Numbered from the stretch's first letter, positions 16,337 through 25,818 are shown. The stretch: DNA of 64,000 bases from Streptomyces sp. Isolate_45 (GCF_024721315.2 NZ_JANFAK020000008.1:42834-106833), one strand, 5' to 3'. Made by a program: numbers and translations. Notes: generated by a model not told the origin, from the sequence alone.

Positions 16337-16551
16337 CAGCGGTCCTGGGCGGCCGCCTGACGGGCGGCCTTACACGGCAAGCAGAGCGGTGAGGCCCCGA
16401 CTCCGTAACGGCAACATTCAGTTCCGCAGGACGCGCAGGGACCGGTTTGGCTGCGGGCCCAGGTGGCGGGCTGCGGTCTCGCGTGCGAGACGGTGGGAGT
16501 GGTCACGGCAGGCTCCTCGGAGTGGGGCGAAAGGTAGGTCTCGACGGTCAT
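16336..16551 (-). CDS. Small zinc-finger protein
   Basis: 71 residues from the ATG at 16551, overlapping the upstream gene by 4 bp (ATGA); a GTG further in (near 16506) is an alternative. The C-terminus has CASCGTECCRYGVGASPLCLPC, a compact four-cysteine zinc knuckle. The stop overlaps the start of the DUF6233 gene. Confidence 0.65.
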   Translation of the reverse strand: MTVETYLSPHSEEPAVTTPTVSHARPQPATWARSQTGPCASCGTECCRYGVGASPLCLPCKAARQAAAQDR

Positions 16552-16784
16552 GCCGCTCGGACCCAGGTTCTACGTCGTGCCTGACGGCGCAGAGCCGTTC
16601 CGGCCGCCCGGGACCTGCCCGGCGCCGACCAGTACGGGTGAGCGTGCAGCCGGCAGGACAGCAGGATCAGGCGACGCCGGAGCGCGGTTGCCCCGGCGCC
16701 ACCGGGGAGAGCGGCCAGGGCGTCGTAGGTCCGCAGCCACTCTTCCTGAAGATCCACGAGATCCGTGGGAAAGCGGAATTTCAT
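16548..16784 (-). CDS. Small conserved Streptomyces-type hypothetical protein
   Basis: 78 residues from the ATG at 16784. It resembles a widespread family of 75-80 residue proteins starting MK(I/F)xFPxDLVxLQ and ending ALRRQARxRxWVRAA. It opens a four-gene leftward operon (16784-15765) in which every junction overlaps. The 116 bp upstream to the Ku gene should hold two divergent promoters. Confidence 0.7.
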   Translation of the reverse strand: MKFRFPTDLVDLQEEWLRTYDALAALPGGAGATALRRRLILLSCRLHAHPYWSAPGRSRAAGTALRRQARRRTWVRAA

Positions 16785-16900
16785 CCCCCAAGTGAAACAC
16801 GTGTTCGAATATCTCCGCCAGGTGCACCAACGTGACACGCCGGCCCCGGACAGGTGGTGCGAGGCTGGAAGAAGGGGTCGGGTTCGACCACGGAGGCGTC

Positions 16901-17806
16901 GTGAAGGCGACATGGAACGGCGCGATCACCTTCGGACTTGTCACGATTTCTGTCGCCGTATACCCGGCTGTCGAGTCGCACACCGTCTCCTTCCGCCAGA
17001 TCCACACAGCGGACGGGGGCCGCATCCGATACCGCAAGGTGTGCGAGATCGACGGCCAGGAGCTGAGCGCCGACGAGATCGGGCGTGGGTACGAGACCGC
17101 GACCGGCACCCTCGTCGAGGTGACAGACGCTGATCTTGACGGGCTTCCGCTCCCCACGGCGAAGGCCATCGAGATCGTCGGCTTTGTGCCGGCCGAGAGC
17201 ATCGACCCCATCCAGATCGGCGCCTCCTACTACCTGGGCGCCACCGGCGTGGCCGCGAAACCGTACGAGCTCCTGCGTCGCGCCCTCCTGCGGAGCAGCA
17301 AGGTGGCGGTCGCGAAGTTCGCGCTCCGGGACCGCGAGCGCCTGGGCCTCCTCCGTGTGATCGACGACGTCATGGTCCTTCACGGCTTGAGATGGCCGGA
17401 CGAGATCAGATCCGCCTCCCAGGTCACAGTGCCGGACGTCGAGGTGAGCGAGCGGGAGGTCGGCGCGGCCGTCACCTTGGCCGAGACCCTGACCGGCACC
17501 GACCTGAGCGAGATGCGCGACGAGTACCGGGAAGCGCTGGAGAAGGTCATCGAGGCCAAGGCTGCCGGAACACGCCCCGCGCTACCGGAGTCGGCCGCCC
17601 CCGAGGCTTCGGCACAGGTGGTTGACCTCATGGCGATGCTGGAGAAGTCCGTCAACGACGCCAAGGCCTCCCGCGGCGACACCGCCGACGCCACCGTCCA
17701 CGACCTCCCGGTCAAGAAGGCCACGAAGAAGCCCCCCGCCGGAAAGACCGCGGCAGCGAAGCCGGCGAAGAAGACCACGAAGCGGTCACCGGGCCGAAGC
17801 GCCTGA
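16901..17806 (+). CDS. ku: Ku protein, DNA end binding for non-homologous end joining
   Basis: 301 residues from a GTG at 16901 with GGAGG 4 bp before it; a longer frame from 16832 has no ribosome site. The N-terminal 230 residues carry the Ku core beta-barrel (WNGAITFGLVTISVAVYPAVES, then LRRALLRSSKVAVAKFALRDRERLGLLR), and the last 45 residues are a lysine/alanine-rich tail as in Streptomyces Ku. Bacterial Ku binds broken ends and recruits LigD; no LigD is in the window, so it would have to work with host enzymes. Confidence 0.9.
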   Translation: MKATWNGAITFGLVTISVAVYPAVESHTVSFRQIHTADGGRIRYRKVCEIDGQELSADEIGRGYETATGTLVEVTDADLDGLPLPTAKAIEIVGFVPAESIDPIQIGASYYLGATGVAAKPYELLRRALLRSSKVAVAKFALRDRERLGLLRVIDDVMVLHGLRWPDEIRSASQVTVPDVEVSEREVGAAVTLAETLTGTDLSEMRDEYREALEKVIEAKAAGTRPALPESAAPEASAQVVDLMAMLEKSVNDAKASRGDTADATVHDLPVKKATKKPPAGKTAAAKPAKKTTKRSPGRSA

Positions 17807-17982
17807 GGGCACCGACCCCGCTGTCAGACGCTTCCCTGGCCTTTCCGATGGGCGTCAACCGGCTTGCCCGTATCCCCCGTGTTCGCGATCACGCTGACCC
17901 AAACAGGTGACGTTAGCCAGCCGGTACTCGGTGAGCCGTCATTGTGGCGAAGGACGGCTTCAATCGCGGGGAGTTCAGCGTC

Positions 17983-18987
17983 ATGATGTTCGAAACTGCA
18001 ACCCTGGACATGGCTGCGATCAACTTTCCATCGAACGAGGAAATCGACGTCCTGCACGGCCCCGCACTGCGGAGAACCGTCGAAGCCGGCATCAGCGGCG
18101 TCGCGGCGGCCACCGGAAGGCCGGCCGAGAAAGTTCAGAGCAAGCTTGCCAAGTCCACCGGCGTCAAGGTCTTGCAGGCCGCGGACGACGATGACCTGAG
18201 GGAGTGCCTGCACACCCTGCGGGTGTGGCTCAACGACCCTTCCTCCAATAAGCCGCCTGTTCACCGCCCCCGAGTCCAGCGCCCGGAGGGGATCGGACAG
18301 CTTCCTGTCCCCCGTACGGTCAAGCAGGCCAGCACGGATGGCTCCTGTGGCCTGTGCGCCGACCCGATCAAGTCCGGCGATCTCGTTGGTCGAACCCGGG
18401 ATCCCAAGGACAGCCGACTCCATGTACCGATGGGCTGGCTCTGTCAGCACTGCCTCTACGAGCGGCGCCACAAGCCGCGGCGGCGTGATGTGCTGCTGCG
18501 CATCTTTCATCACCTGTTCGCCGGCAGTGCAGTCGATCTGAACGCCTACGAGTGCGGCGTGCTGTTCACCTGGCTGACTGAGGAACCCGGGCTCGTGTCC
18601 TCGGAGTCGTGGCAGAAGGATCCGCTGGACTCCACCCTTGCCCGGCTGCGGACCAGCCAAGAGGAGGGCAAGGCCGGCACCTGGATCGCTGTCCCGACTG
18701 CGTGCACCATCGTTGGCGTCCTGCGGGCAGCGGAAGCGCCAGCCACAGTCTCCCCCGCGGACTCGGCCCTCCTGGATGCCATCGCGCAGCACTTCGAGGA
18801 ATGGGCAACCAATCCTGAAGGAGTTGAGTCACGCAGGTACGGCAGCGGCCCCGCATTCCGCGCTCAGGTCCTGGCCGTGACAACCCATCCGACCGTGCTG
18901 TCGGAGCGTGGCGGTCCTTTCGACCTTCACCACGCCTCTCCTGTGAACGAGCAGAACTGCATGCAAGGGGTGGCAGAGGAGGAGTGA
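17983..18987 (+). CDS. Hypothetical protein with a zinc knuckle
   Basis: 334 residues from the ATG at 17983, preceded by GGGGAG; the frame extends to a GTG at 17944, where no site is seen. In the middle CGLCADPIKSGDLVGRTR...WLCQHC is a LIM/HNH-like four-cysteine zinc site, followed by a basic YERRHKPRRRD stretch. The C-terminal half is helical. The zinc site resembles those of restriction HNH proteins but no H-N-H triad is visible. Function unknown. Confidence 0.6.
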   Translation: MMFETATLDMAAINFPSNEEIDVLHGPALRRTVEAGISGVAAATGRPAEKVQSKLAKSTGVKVLQAADDDDLRECLHTLRVWLNDPSSNKPPVHRPRVQRPEGIGQLPVPRTVKQASTDGSCGLCADPIKSGDLVGRTRDPKDSRLHVPMGWLCQHCLYERRHKPRRRDVLLRIFHHLFAGSAVDLNAYECGVLFTWLTEEPGLVSSESWQKDPLDSTLARLRTSQEEGKAGTWIAVPTACTIVGVLRAAEAPATVSPADSALLDAIAQHFEEWATNPEGVESRRYGSGPAFRAQVLAVTTHPTVLSERGGPFDLHHASPVNEQNCMQGVAEEE

Positions 18988-19292
18988 CATGCGTGAGACG
19001 GCTTTCCCGTCGGCGGCCGCAGTCTGCTCCGCACCCGCAGTCGACCACGTGTTCTCTGGCATCGAGTCGGTACCGGGTACTAGCCTGAGGGCAGGCCCCG
19101 CACGGGCCCAAGCCAGCCTCAGCCCATGACTTGGGGTGCTTTGAGGCGAAGGTGCCAGGACGGTGTCCCAGCGCATCAGTGCGAGAGCGACGCCAGTTCG
19201 TCGACGAACGTCTTCCGTATGTCCGCACAGTCATACTTCCTGCTGCGTGCATCGGGTCATGGGTAACCGCTGTACGCCATCGGGGAGATCTC
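18988..19292 (+). other. 305-bp gap without a supported gene
   Basis: A 46-codon ATG frame (18989-19129) follows GAGGAG directly but its third codon positions are not G/C rich like the neighbours, so it is not called. No hairpin or strong repeat was seen. The gap should contain the promoter of the 19293 gene. Confidence 0.4.
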
Positions 19293-20336
19293 GTGGTCAA
19301 GAAGCACGGAAAGAAGCAGCGCGCACGGGCCAAGGCTCGACGTACCGGCGCCGGATACGCCTCCGCGGCCGCCGGCACCGCACACGAGCACACACCGCTG
19401 CCCGACATGGGCGTCCTGATGTCCGTCCCGCACGGCGGGGGGCGGCCGCTGAACCTTGAGCTCGCCGCCCGTCTGGTGGCCGCCTGCCGTACCGCGTGCA
19501 GGCCCTGCCAGACGTCATTGGCCCAGCAGATGCGCCTCCTGGAGAACAGGGCGACCCTGGCGGCGCTCGCGGGCACCCCCTTCGGGATCCTGCCCTCTGT
19601 CGGCTCGTTCGCGTCCGAGACGACCCGCGCATGGGCACTGCTCGCGCGGGCGGCGACCGCCGAGCGCCAGGGTGACGCGGCGCTCGCCGCGGTCGAGGCG
19701 ATGGCGGATCCGCAGGCCTCGGAGTTGCTGGAGGACGCGCTCGATCACTGGGCCCTGGGCGGGGCGAGCCCTGAGGAGATCGCCGACATGATCCAGGTGG
19801 TCGACCTCCACCCCCAAGACCTCGGCTCGGACCCGGAGGAGGGCGCCGAGGAGGTCGACAAGTACGCGGACATCGTCCTGTTCAACGAGTTCGCCGACTC
19901 CAAGGGCTGGGCGGGCGGGGACTACACGCTGCACCCAGGGTACGTGGAACTGCCGGACGGACGGCCGTTGCCGCTGATCGCCCTTGAGCCCTGTGCCGAG
20001 CGGGCAGGCCTTGAGGACCTGCGTACCCGGTGCGGGTGGTCGCCGTGGAACGGCCGGGTGGATGCCTTCCCCGAGCTGGACGTCAACTGGCGTGTCCGCG
20101 CCCGCATCGGCGCCCAGGTGCTGGAGGAGCTCGCGCACACCGACGCCGGGGGCTGGGACGACATCCGGCTGTGGCGTGGTGAGGCAAAGGCGCCGCGCGA
20201 CTGGTGGGACCTGCTCGACGTCGCGGGGCACACCCTGCTGTGCGGTCCCGTCGCATCCACCGATCCGCACGCGATCGGCGCGGCCGCCGAGGCCGGGCAG
20301 CTGACGGCCGTCGTCGCCCGCGCCCGGTTCTCCTGA
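19293..20336 (+). CDS. Hypothetical protein with basic N-terminus
   Basis: 347 residues from a GTG at 19293 with GGGGAG 6 bp upstream; the longer frame from 19131 lacks a site. Residues 1-20 (KKHGKKQRARAKARR) are strongly basic. The middle contains a CRTACRPCQ motif and a long acidic helical part (DLGSDPEEGAEEVDKYADIV). No family was recognised. Codon use matches the neighbours. Confidence 0.6.
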   Translation: MVKKHGKKQRARAKARRTGAGYASAAAGTAHEHTPLPDMGVLMSVPHGGGRPLNLELAARLVAACRTACRPCQTSLAQQMRLLENRATLAALAGTPFGILPSVGSFASETTRAWALLARAATAERQGDAALAAVEAMADPQASELLEDALDHWALGGASPEEIADMIQVVDLHPQDLGSDPEEGAEEVDKYADIVLFNEFADSKGWAGGDYTLHPGYVELPDGRPLPLIALEPCAERAGLEDLRTRCGWSPWNGRVDAFPELDVNWRVRARIGAQVLEELAHTDAGGWDDIRLWRGEAKAPRDWWDLLDVAGHTLLCGPVASTDPHAIGAAAEAGQLTAVVARARFS

Positions 20337-20525
20337 CCCTCGCCACCCCTTCAGCGGCACGGAGTATCCAGGCCCCGGTGCCGTCCGGCGCGAACGGGCA
20401 GTACCCGACTCGACCCGACCGCGCCGGGCGGTGCCGGGGGGAGCGGGGGTCCGGGGGTCGGCGAAGGCCCCCGCGACCACCGGCCCCAGCCCCCTGTCCA
20501 CCCCACCGACCCGAACGGCGTCCAC

Positions 20526-21062
20526 ATGACCGAGACCACCGTGAACCTCTCCCAGATCGCCCAGCTCGCCCGGGTGGGCCGGGCCGCCGTCGCCAACTGG
20601 CGCCGCCGACACGAAGACTTCCCGCCGTCCGTCGGCGGCACCGAGACCAGCCCCCTCTTCCTCCAGACGGCCGCCGAGCAATGGCTGCGCAACCACGACC
20701 GGATTCCCCCACCCCCCTCCGAGCCCAACACGCCGCGGCTGCCCGCGACCGTGACCTTCGCCAACGGCAGCACCGTCACGGTGCACGGTCCCGAGCTGCA
20801 CACGGCACCCGCGTGGAACGGCTACGCGGACGAGGAGGCATTCAGCGGCTACATCGCCCCCGACCGTGACGGAATCCCCTGGCCCACCGCCTCAGCCCGG
20901 ATCGACCTGCCCGGTCAGGCCCCGTTCGAGGTGACGAACGCCCACGTCGACATCAGCGGCTGGGGCGGCCGTATGAACTTCCTCAAGCTCATCTGGCCCA
21001 CCGGGCAGCGCACCGTGTTGCCCGCCGATCCCACCGATCCGCAGACCATGGAGGCGCACTGA
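20526..21062 (+). CDS. Helix-turn-helix protein coupled to an exonuclease
   Basis: 178 residues. Residues 5-45 (VNLSQIAQLARVGRAAVANWRRRHEDFPPSVGG) are the helix-turn-helix often found at the N-terminus of Streptomyces N6-adenine methylases; here it stands without a methylase. The rest is a small beta-rich domain. The stop overlaps the start of the exonuclease gene (TGATG), so the two are translated together. Confidence 0.7.
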   Translation: MTETTVNLSQIAQLARVGRAAVANWRRRHEDFPPSVGGTETSPLFLQTAAEQWLRNHDRIPPPPSEPNTPRLPATVTFANGSTVTVHGPELHTAPAWNGYADEEAFSGYIAPDRDGIPWPTASARIDLPGQAPFEVTNAHVDISGWGGRMNFLKLIWPTGQRTVLPADPTDPQTMEAH

Positions 21063-22576
21063 TGACGGACACCCTCACCGAGACGGCGGCCGCGCCGCAG
21101 ACGATCCCGCAGGCGCCGAGTTCGCAGGAGCCGAGTTGGCCGGAGGCCCTGGGCGCCCGTCGCCTGGCCGGCGTGCTCGCCCACACCACCGGCCAGCCGG
21201 TGACGGCCGCCGACGTCGAGGAGCTCGTCGCCCGGGAACATCTGGTCGCCGTCGACTCCTACAAGGGATGGCCGCTGTATTCGACGGCGGCCGCGCGCGA
21301 GCTCGACGTCGACCTGGTCGCTTCCATCGTCGCCGCGCGGATGGCATGGGTCGAGGTGAGCCTGACCCGGGACGCGGCGGTCGAGCGGATCGGCTGGCAC
21401 TGGCGTGACCTTGTGCGGATGGCGCGAGAGGGCCGCATCACGGTCGGCCCCGGCGACCGGTACCGGATCACCGACCTGGACACGCTCGCCGCAGAGGCCG
21501 AGAACGAGCAGCACGTCACCGCGCAGGCCGCAGCCGACATCCTGGAGATCAGGCCCACCGACTGGCGGTACGTGGAGGCGGCCGGGTGGATCGAGCCCGC
21601 CGACACCTACGAGTGGGAAGTCGGCCGGTCCCGCACCGTCACCGTGGTGCTCTACCGACTCGGCGATGTCCGTGACCTTCGGGAGATGCCCGGCGTGGAC
21701 TGGGAGGCCGCACGCGGTCTCGGCAAGGGTGTGCCGTCGCCGTTGCGCGAGTACGCCAAGCTCGCCCCCACCCGCGCGGACGCGGTCAAGGCCTTCGCCC
21801 AGCAGCTGGCCGACCGGCACGCCACGACGGTGTGGGCGTGGCACAGCCCGTATTCCGGCGTGTGGGAGCTGGACTGGGAGCGGGTGGAGGGGATCCCGAC
21901 GAAGGAGACCGTCCGGGGGGAGCTGGGAGCGGATCCGGTCGTCGGCTCGTACGCCGACGAGATCACCCTGTGCCCCACCTGGGGTCGGATCACCCGGCAG
22001 GCGCGCAGGCTGCTGGAGCCCGACGTGGCCGTGATCGTGGATACCGAGACCACCGACCTGTACGGGCAGACGATCGAGCTGGCCGTCATCGACGCCGCTA
22101 CCGGCAAGGTGCTCCAGGACACTTTGGTGAAGCCCACGGAGCCGATCTGCGACAGGGCCCGGTACGTGCACGGTCTGAGTGACGAGGACGTGGCCGGAGC
22201 CCGACCCTTCGAGAAGGTTCTACCGCGCCTGAGGAAGGTCACCAAGGACCGGGTGATCTGCGTCTACAACGCCCAGTTCGACCGGGCCGTCATCCTGGGC
22301 GATGTCCGGCGGGCCGGGAAGAAGCCGCTGCACCTGGAGCCCCAGGAGTCCTGGTACTGCCTCATGGAGGCATACGCGCAGTGGCTCGGCTCCCACAGGT
22401 GGCTGGCCCTGGGCGGCGGACACCGCGCGGCCGGCGACTGCGCGGCCGCCCGTGAGGTCTTGGTGCACATGTCCAAGGGGCGCGGCACCAGCTTCGTCCC
22501 CCGACCGGCCGCCCCGGGTGACCCTGTGGTGGGCCCGCCCATCCGGTCAGTGCTTGCGGTCGCGCCGACTCCCTGA
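21062..22576 (+). CDS. DEDDh 3'-5' exonuclease with N-terminal DNA-binding-like domains
   Basis: 504 residues. The C-terminal third is a DnaQ-like exonuclease: VIVDTET near residue 325 (ExoI Asp-Glu), VICVYNAQFD near 400 (ExoII), and HRAAGDCAAAREV near 452 (ExoIII, His and Asp). Residues 30-180 contain repeated helix-turn-helix-like segments. This family removes nucleotides from 3' ends in proofreading or repair; the substrate is not known here. It is coupled to the upstream HTH gene. A duplicate of its last 60 codons is present at 27596-27790. Confidence 0.8.
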   Translation: MTDTLTETAAAPQTIPQAPSSQEPSWPEALGARRLAGVLAHTTGQPVTAADVEELVAREHLVAVDSYKGWPLYSTAAARELDVDLVASIVAARMAWVEVSLTRDAAVERIGWHWRDLVRMAREGRITVGPGDRYRITDLDTLAAEAENEQHVTAQAAADILEIRPTDWRYVEAAGWIEPADTYEWEVGRSRTVTVVLYRLGDVRDLREMPGVDWEAARGLGKGVPSPLREYAKLAPTRADAVKAFAQQLADRHATTVWAWHSPYSGVWELDWERVEGIPTKETVRGELGADPVVGSYADEITLCPTWGRITRQARRLLEPDVAVIVDTETTDLYGQTIELAVIDAATGKVLQDTLVKPTEPICDRARYVHGLSDEDVAGARPFEKVLPRLRKVTKDRVICVYNAQFDRAVILGDVRRAGKKPLHLEPQESWYCLMEAYAQWLGSHRWLALGGGHRAAGDCAAAREVLVHMSKGRGTSFVPRPAAPGDPVVGPPIRSVLAVAPTP

Positions 22577-22613
22577 ACACCACCTGCGAGTCGGGGATGC
22601 GGGCGTATCGGCC

Positions 22614-22661
22614 CGCGCCCCAGAATCATCACCTCTTAAGAGGTGATGATTCTGGGGCGCG
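22614..22661. repeat. 48-bp perfect palindrome between convergent genes
   Basis: Every base from 22614 to 22661 pairs across the centre at 22637/22638, and the middle 16 bases are CACCTCTTAAGAGGTG, identical to the core at 1266-1281. It sits 38 bp after the exonuclease stop and 116 bp before the end of the leftward 1013-residue gene. It could be a bidirectional terminator, but the shared core with two start-proximal palindromes argues for a binding site as well. Confidence 0.7.
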
Positions 22662-22776
22662 CCTCGCCCACCGAGGTCGTCTCGGTTTCACCTGTCGGTG
22701 TCGGCGGTCTGTGTTCTGCAAGTTCCGGTTGTCCGACTCGTCGTCTCCCACCACTCAGCTGAATTGACACGGACGC

Positions 22777-25700
22777 TCATCGCCATGGAGGTGTGGGTGT
22801 GCCATCTGGGTCAAGGCCATAGGGCCACAGCCTGGCGAAGATTCCAGGCTCCTCGGTCAGGCGGTACAGGGCGTCGGTGTCGCCGTGGTCGGCGGCCTGT
22901 CGGGCCAGGGCTTCGGCGCCGTCCCGGTCTCCGGCCTGCTCCCGCATCTGGGCCAGGCGGAACAGGGCGTCGGTGTCGCCGTGGTCGGCGGCCTGCTGGG
23001 CCAGGGCTTCGGCGCCGTCGCGGTCCCCGGCCTGCTCCCGCATCTGGGCCAGGCGGAACAGGGCGTCGGTGCGGCCGTGGTCGGCGGCCTGCCGGAGCAG
23101 GGCTTCGGCGCTGTCCCGGTCCCCGGCCTCCTCCCGCATCTCAGCCAGGCGGAACAGGGCGTCGGTGTCGCCGTGGTCGGCGGCCTGCCGGGCCAGGGCT
23201 TCAGCACCCTCCCGGTCCCCGGCCTCCTCCCGCATCTCAGCCAGGCGGAACAGGGCGTCGGTGCGGCCGTGGTCGGCGGCCTGCCGGGCCAGGGCTTCAG
23301 CACCCTCCCGGTCCCCGGCCTCCTCCCGCATCTCAGCCAGGCGGAACAGGGCGTCGGTGCGGCCGTGGTCGGCGGCCTGCCGGAGCAGGGCTTCAGCACC
23401 CTCCCGGTCCCCGGCCTCCTCCCGCATCTCAGCCAGGCGATGCAGGGCGGCGGTGCTGCCGTGGTCGGCGGCCTGCCGGGCCAGGGCTTCGGCACTGTCC
23501 CGGTCCCCGGCCTCCTCCCGCATCTCAGCCAGGCGATGCAGGGCGTCGGTGCGGCCGTGGTCGGCGGCCTGCCGGAGCAGGGCTTCAGCACCCTCCCGGT
23601 CCCCGGCCTCCTCCCGCATCTCAGCCAGGCGATGCAGGGCGGCGGTGCTGCCGTGGTCGGCGGCCTGCCGGGCCAGGGCTTCGGCACTGTCCCGGTCCCC
23701 GGCCTCCTCCCGCATCTCAGCCAGGCGATGCAGGGCGTCGGTGCGGCCGTGGTCGGCGGCCTGCCGGAGCAGGGCTTCAGCACCCTCCCGGTCCCCGGCC
23801 TCCTCCCGCATCTCAGCCAGGCGGAACAGGGCGGCGGTGCTGCCGTGGTCGAGAGCCTGCCGGAGCGCTACTTCGGCACCCTTCCGGTCCCCGACCCGCT
23901 CCCGCATCCAGGCCAGGCGGAACAAGAATTTGGTGTCGCCGTGGTCGGCGGCTTGCAGGGCCAAGGCTTCGGCACCCTCCCGGTCCTCGGCCTCTTCCCG
24001 CATCTCGGTCAGGCGGAACAGGGCGGCGGTGCGGCCGTGGTTGAGAGCCTGCCAGGCCAGGGCTTCGGCGCTGTCCCGGTCTCCGGCCTCCTCCCGCATC
24101 TCGACCAGGCGATACAGGGCGTCGGTGCTGCCGTGGTCGAGAGCGTGCCGGAGTAAAACTTCGGCGCCCTCCCGGTCCCCGGCCTCCTCCCGCATCTCGG
24201 CCAGGCGATGCACCACGGTGGTGTCGCCGCGGTCGGCAGCCTGCAGGGCCAGGGCCTCGGCCTCCTCCCGATTCCCGGCCTCCTCCAGGTTCCGGGCCTC
24301 CTCCAGGTTCCGGGCCAGGTAGTCCGGGACGGTGGTGTCGCCGCGGTCGGCGGCGCGGTGGCGGAGCGAGTGGGCCCACTGCAGGCGGTGCCGCTTTCCA
24401 GCCTCACTCGCGAGGTTGCCGAGGTTGTCGGGGTCGGTGAGGTGGGTGTGGGCGGCGTGCCAGAACGACGCGGGCGGGCACAGTTGCCTGCGGCTGGTGC
24501 GGCCGTGCTGTTCGAGGTAGTCGGCGAGTCGGAACACCGGTCTGGTGATCGATGGGGCCGGGCTGTGAATGGCTGGGGACGGGGCGGGAGGACGTCGCCG
24601 GGTGCGGGGGGTGGTGCGGCGCAGGGGGGCCTGTTTTCCGTGGACCAGGGCGGCGAGTTCGGCGAAAGCCTGCTCGGCCCAGTCGTCGGTGAGCTGGTCG
24701 TAGTCGGTGTCGGTGAGGTAGTCGGCGGCGGCGTCGGTGAGGAAGGCTTGGGGGAGGTGGATGCCGACACCGAGGCGGCGGGCGTCCATCGCCACTTCCA
24801 GTACCGCTGCGGCGGCCGGGGTCGCGTGCCGGTAGCGGTTGAGGAGTTCGGGGACACCGGCGAGGTCCTGAGTGACCCGCCCCTCGGCGCCGGCACGGCC
24901 GAGGGCGTCGGCCAGAAGCCGGTCCCCGCCCTCGGCAAGAGCAGCCGCGGCAGCCAACGCCCGAGCGTCGAACGACTCGGGAATCGTCAGCACGCGACCG
25001 GCCAGCAACTCCCGTACCCGGCTGTGCGGATCCTGCTCACCCGACGCGGGCAGGGCTGTGTACCGGGCGGCGTACTCGGGCCAGAGCGTGCCCATCACCA
25101 GGACCGGCCCGAACTCCACGGTCACCAGCAACCGGTGCACGGCCGCCGCGATCCGCTCACCCGCCGCGCGGTCGCCGAGGTAGTGCTGGGCCTCGTTCAA
25201 CCACACCACGGTCCGCGGCGAGACACGAGGCAGGTCCTGAAGGGCGTCCTGGGCGCGGGTCGGGTCGAAGGGATGCCACAGCCGCCACCCCTGCGCCGCG
25301 AGCGGCTGCACTGCCTCCCAGCACGCCCGCGTCTTCCCCGTCGATGAACTGCCCACCAGCACCACGGCCCGACTACGGCCGGCTGCGGCGTCCTTCACCA
25401 GCCCGGCCAGTACCCTGTCATGCTCGCGCGGCACATACGTGGGCATCGTCCGGGCTCCCGACCTTCCGGGCCCGGAGGCGGCGTCACCGGCCGGGTGGAC
25501 CTCCAGGTCGTACGGATCCCACTCACCGATCGAACGGCCCGGCACCGACCGCACCCCACCCCACGTGTCCTCGACCGCGCTCCGCTGCAAGTCCCGCAGC
25601 TCCTCGACCGGCAGCTGCAGCGCACGGGCCAGGGCCGCCACCGTCTCGGACGAGGGGGCAGGCTTCACCGGCGAGAGTGCCTCCGACACCGTCGTGCGTC

Positions 25701-25818
25701 CCAGCCCGGCACGCGTGGCGAGATCCGTCTGGTTCAGCCGCATGTGGGCCATGCCGCCCCTCAGTCTCTCCCGCAGCTCGGTCAGCGCCGGATTCTGGCT
25801 GTCGTGTTTGTCGTGCAC
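22777..25818 (-). CDS. HTH-NTPase-repeat protein (STAND-like)
   Basis: 1013 residues from a GTG at 25818. Residues 8-65 are an XRE-type helix-turn-helix (NQTDLATRAGLGRTTVSEAL). An NTPase follows, with GSSSTGKT near residue 157 as Walker A and TVVWLNEAQHY near 210 as Walker B. Residues 513-992 are fifteen 32-residue helical repeats, consensus EAGDREGAEALLRQAADHG, of the TPR/SEL1 type. This order (DNA-binding domain, NTPase, repeat sensor) is that of STAND signal-transduction NTPases, which switch on when the repeats bind a ligand; a regulatory or antiphage role is inferred. A small membrane protein is divergently transcribed from the same intergenic region. Confidence 0.8.
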   Translation of the reverse strand: MHDKHDSQNPALTELRERLRGGMAHMRLNQTDLATRAGLGRTTVSEALSPVKPAPSSETVAALARALQLPVEELRDLQRSAVEDTWGGVRSVPGRSIGEWDPYDLEVHPAGDAASGPGRSGARTMPTYVPREHDRVLAGLVKDAAAGRSRAVVLVGSSSTGKTRACWEAVQPLAAQGWRLWHPFDPTRAQDALQDLPRVSPRTVVWLNEAQHYLGDRAAGERIAAAVHRLLVTVEFGPVLVMGTLWPEYAARYTALPASGEQDPHSRVRELLAGRVLTIPESFDARALAAAAALAEGGDRLLADALGRAGAEGRVTQDLAGVPELLNRYRHATPAAAAVLEVAMDARRLGVGIHLPQAFLTDAAADYLTDTDYDQLTDDWAEQAFAELAALVHGKQAPLRRTTPRTRRRPPAPSPAIHSPAPSITRPVFRLADYLEQHGRTSRRQLCPPASFWHAAHTHLTDPDNLGNLASEAGKRHRLQWAHSLRHRAADRGDTTVPDYLARNLEEARNLEEAGNREEAEALALQAADRGDTTVVHRLAEMREEAGDREGAEVLLRHALDHGSTDALYRLVEMREEAGDRDSAEALAWQALNHGRTAALFRLTEMREEAEDREGAEALALQAADHGDTKFLFRLAWMRERVGDRKGAEVALRQALDHGSTAALFRLAEMREEAGDREGAEALLRQAADHGRTDALHRLAEMREEAGDRDSAEALARQAADHGSTAALHRLAEMREEAGDREGAEALLRQAADHGRTDALHRLAEMREEAGDRDSAEALARQAADHGSTAALHRLAEMREEAGDREGAEALLRQAADHGRTDALFRLAEMREEAGDREGAEALARQAADHGRTDALFRLAEMREEAGDREGAEALARQAADHGDTDALFRLAEMREEAGDRDSAEALLRQAADHGRTDALFRLAQMREQAGDRDGAEALAQQAADHGDTDALFRLAQMREQAGDRDGAEALARQAADHGDTDALYRLTEEPGIFARLWPYGLDPDGTPTPPWR
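22843..24282. repeat. Fifteen tandem 96-bp coding repeats
   Basis: The repeats code for the C-terminal helical repeats of the 22777-25818 protein. Period is exactly 96 bp. The outer units have diverged, while protein units 6-7 and 8-9 are identical 64-residue pairs, which indicates a recent 192-bp duplication and ongoing change in repeat number. Confidence 0.9.

Noticed and set aside
18989..19129. 46-codon ATG frame after GAGGAG
   Set aside because: Third codon positions lack the usual G/C bias and the product has no recognisable features.
22843..24282. Regular 96-bp repeats that might suggest a CRISPR or repeat array
   Set aside because: They are back-to-back coding repeats without unique spacers.
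24208..25347. Plus-strand frame of 379 codons opposite the STAND-like gene
   Set aside because: Shadow of the minus-strand gene; the minus strand has the motifs and codon bias.
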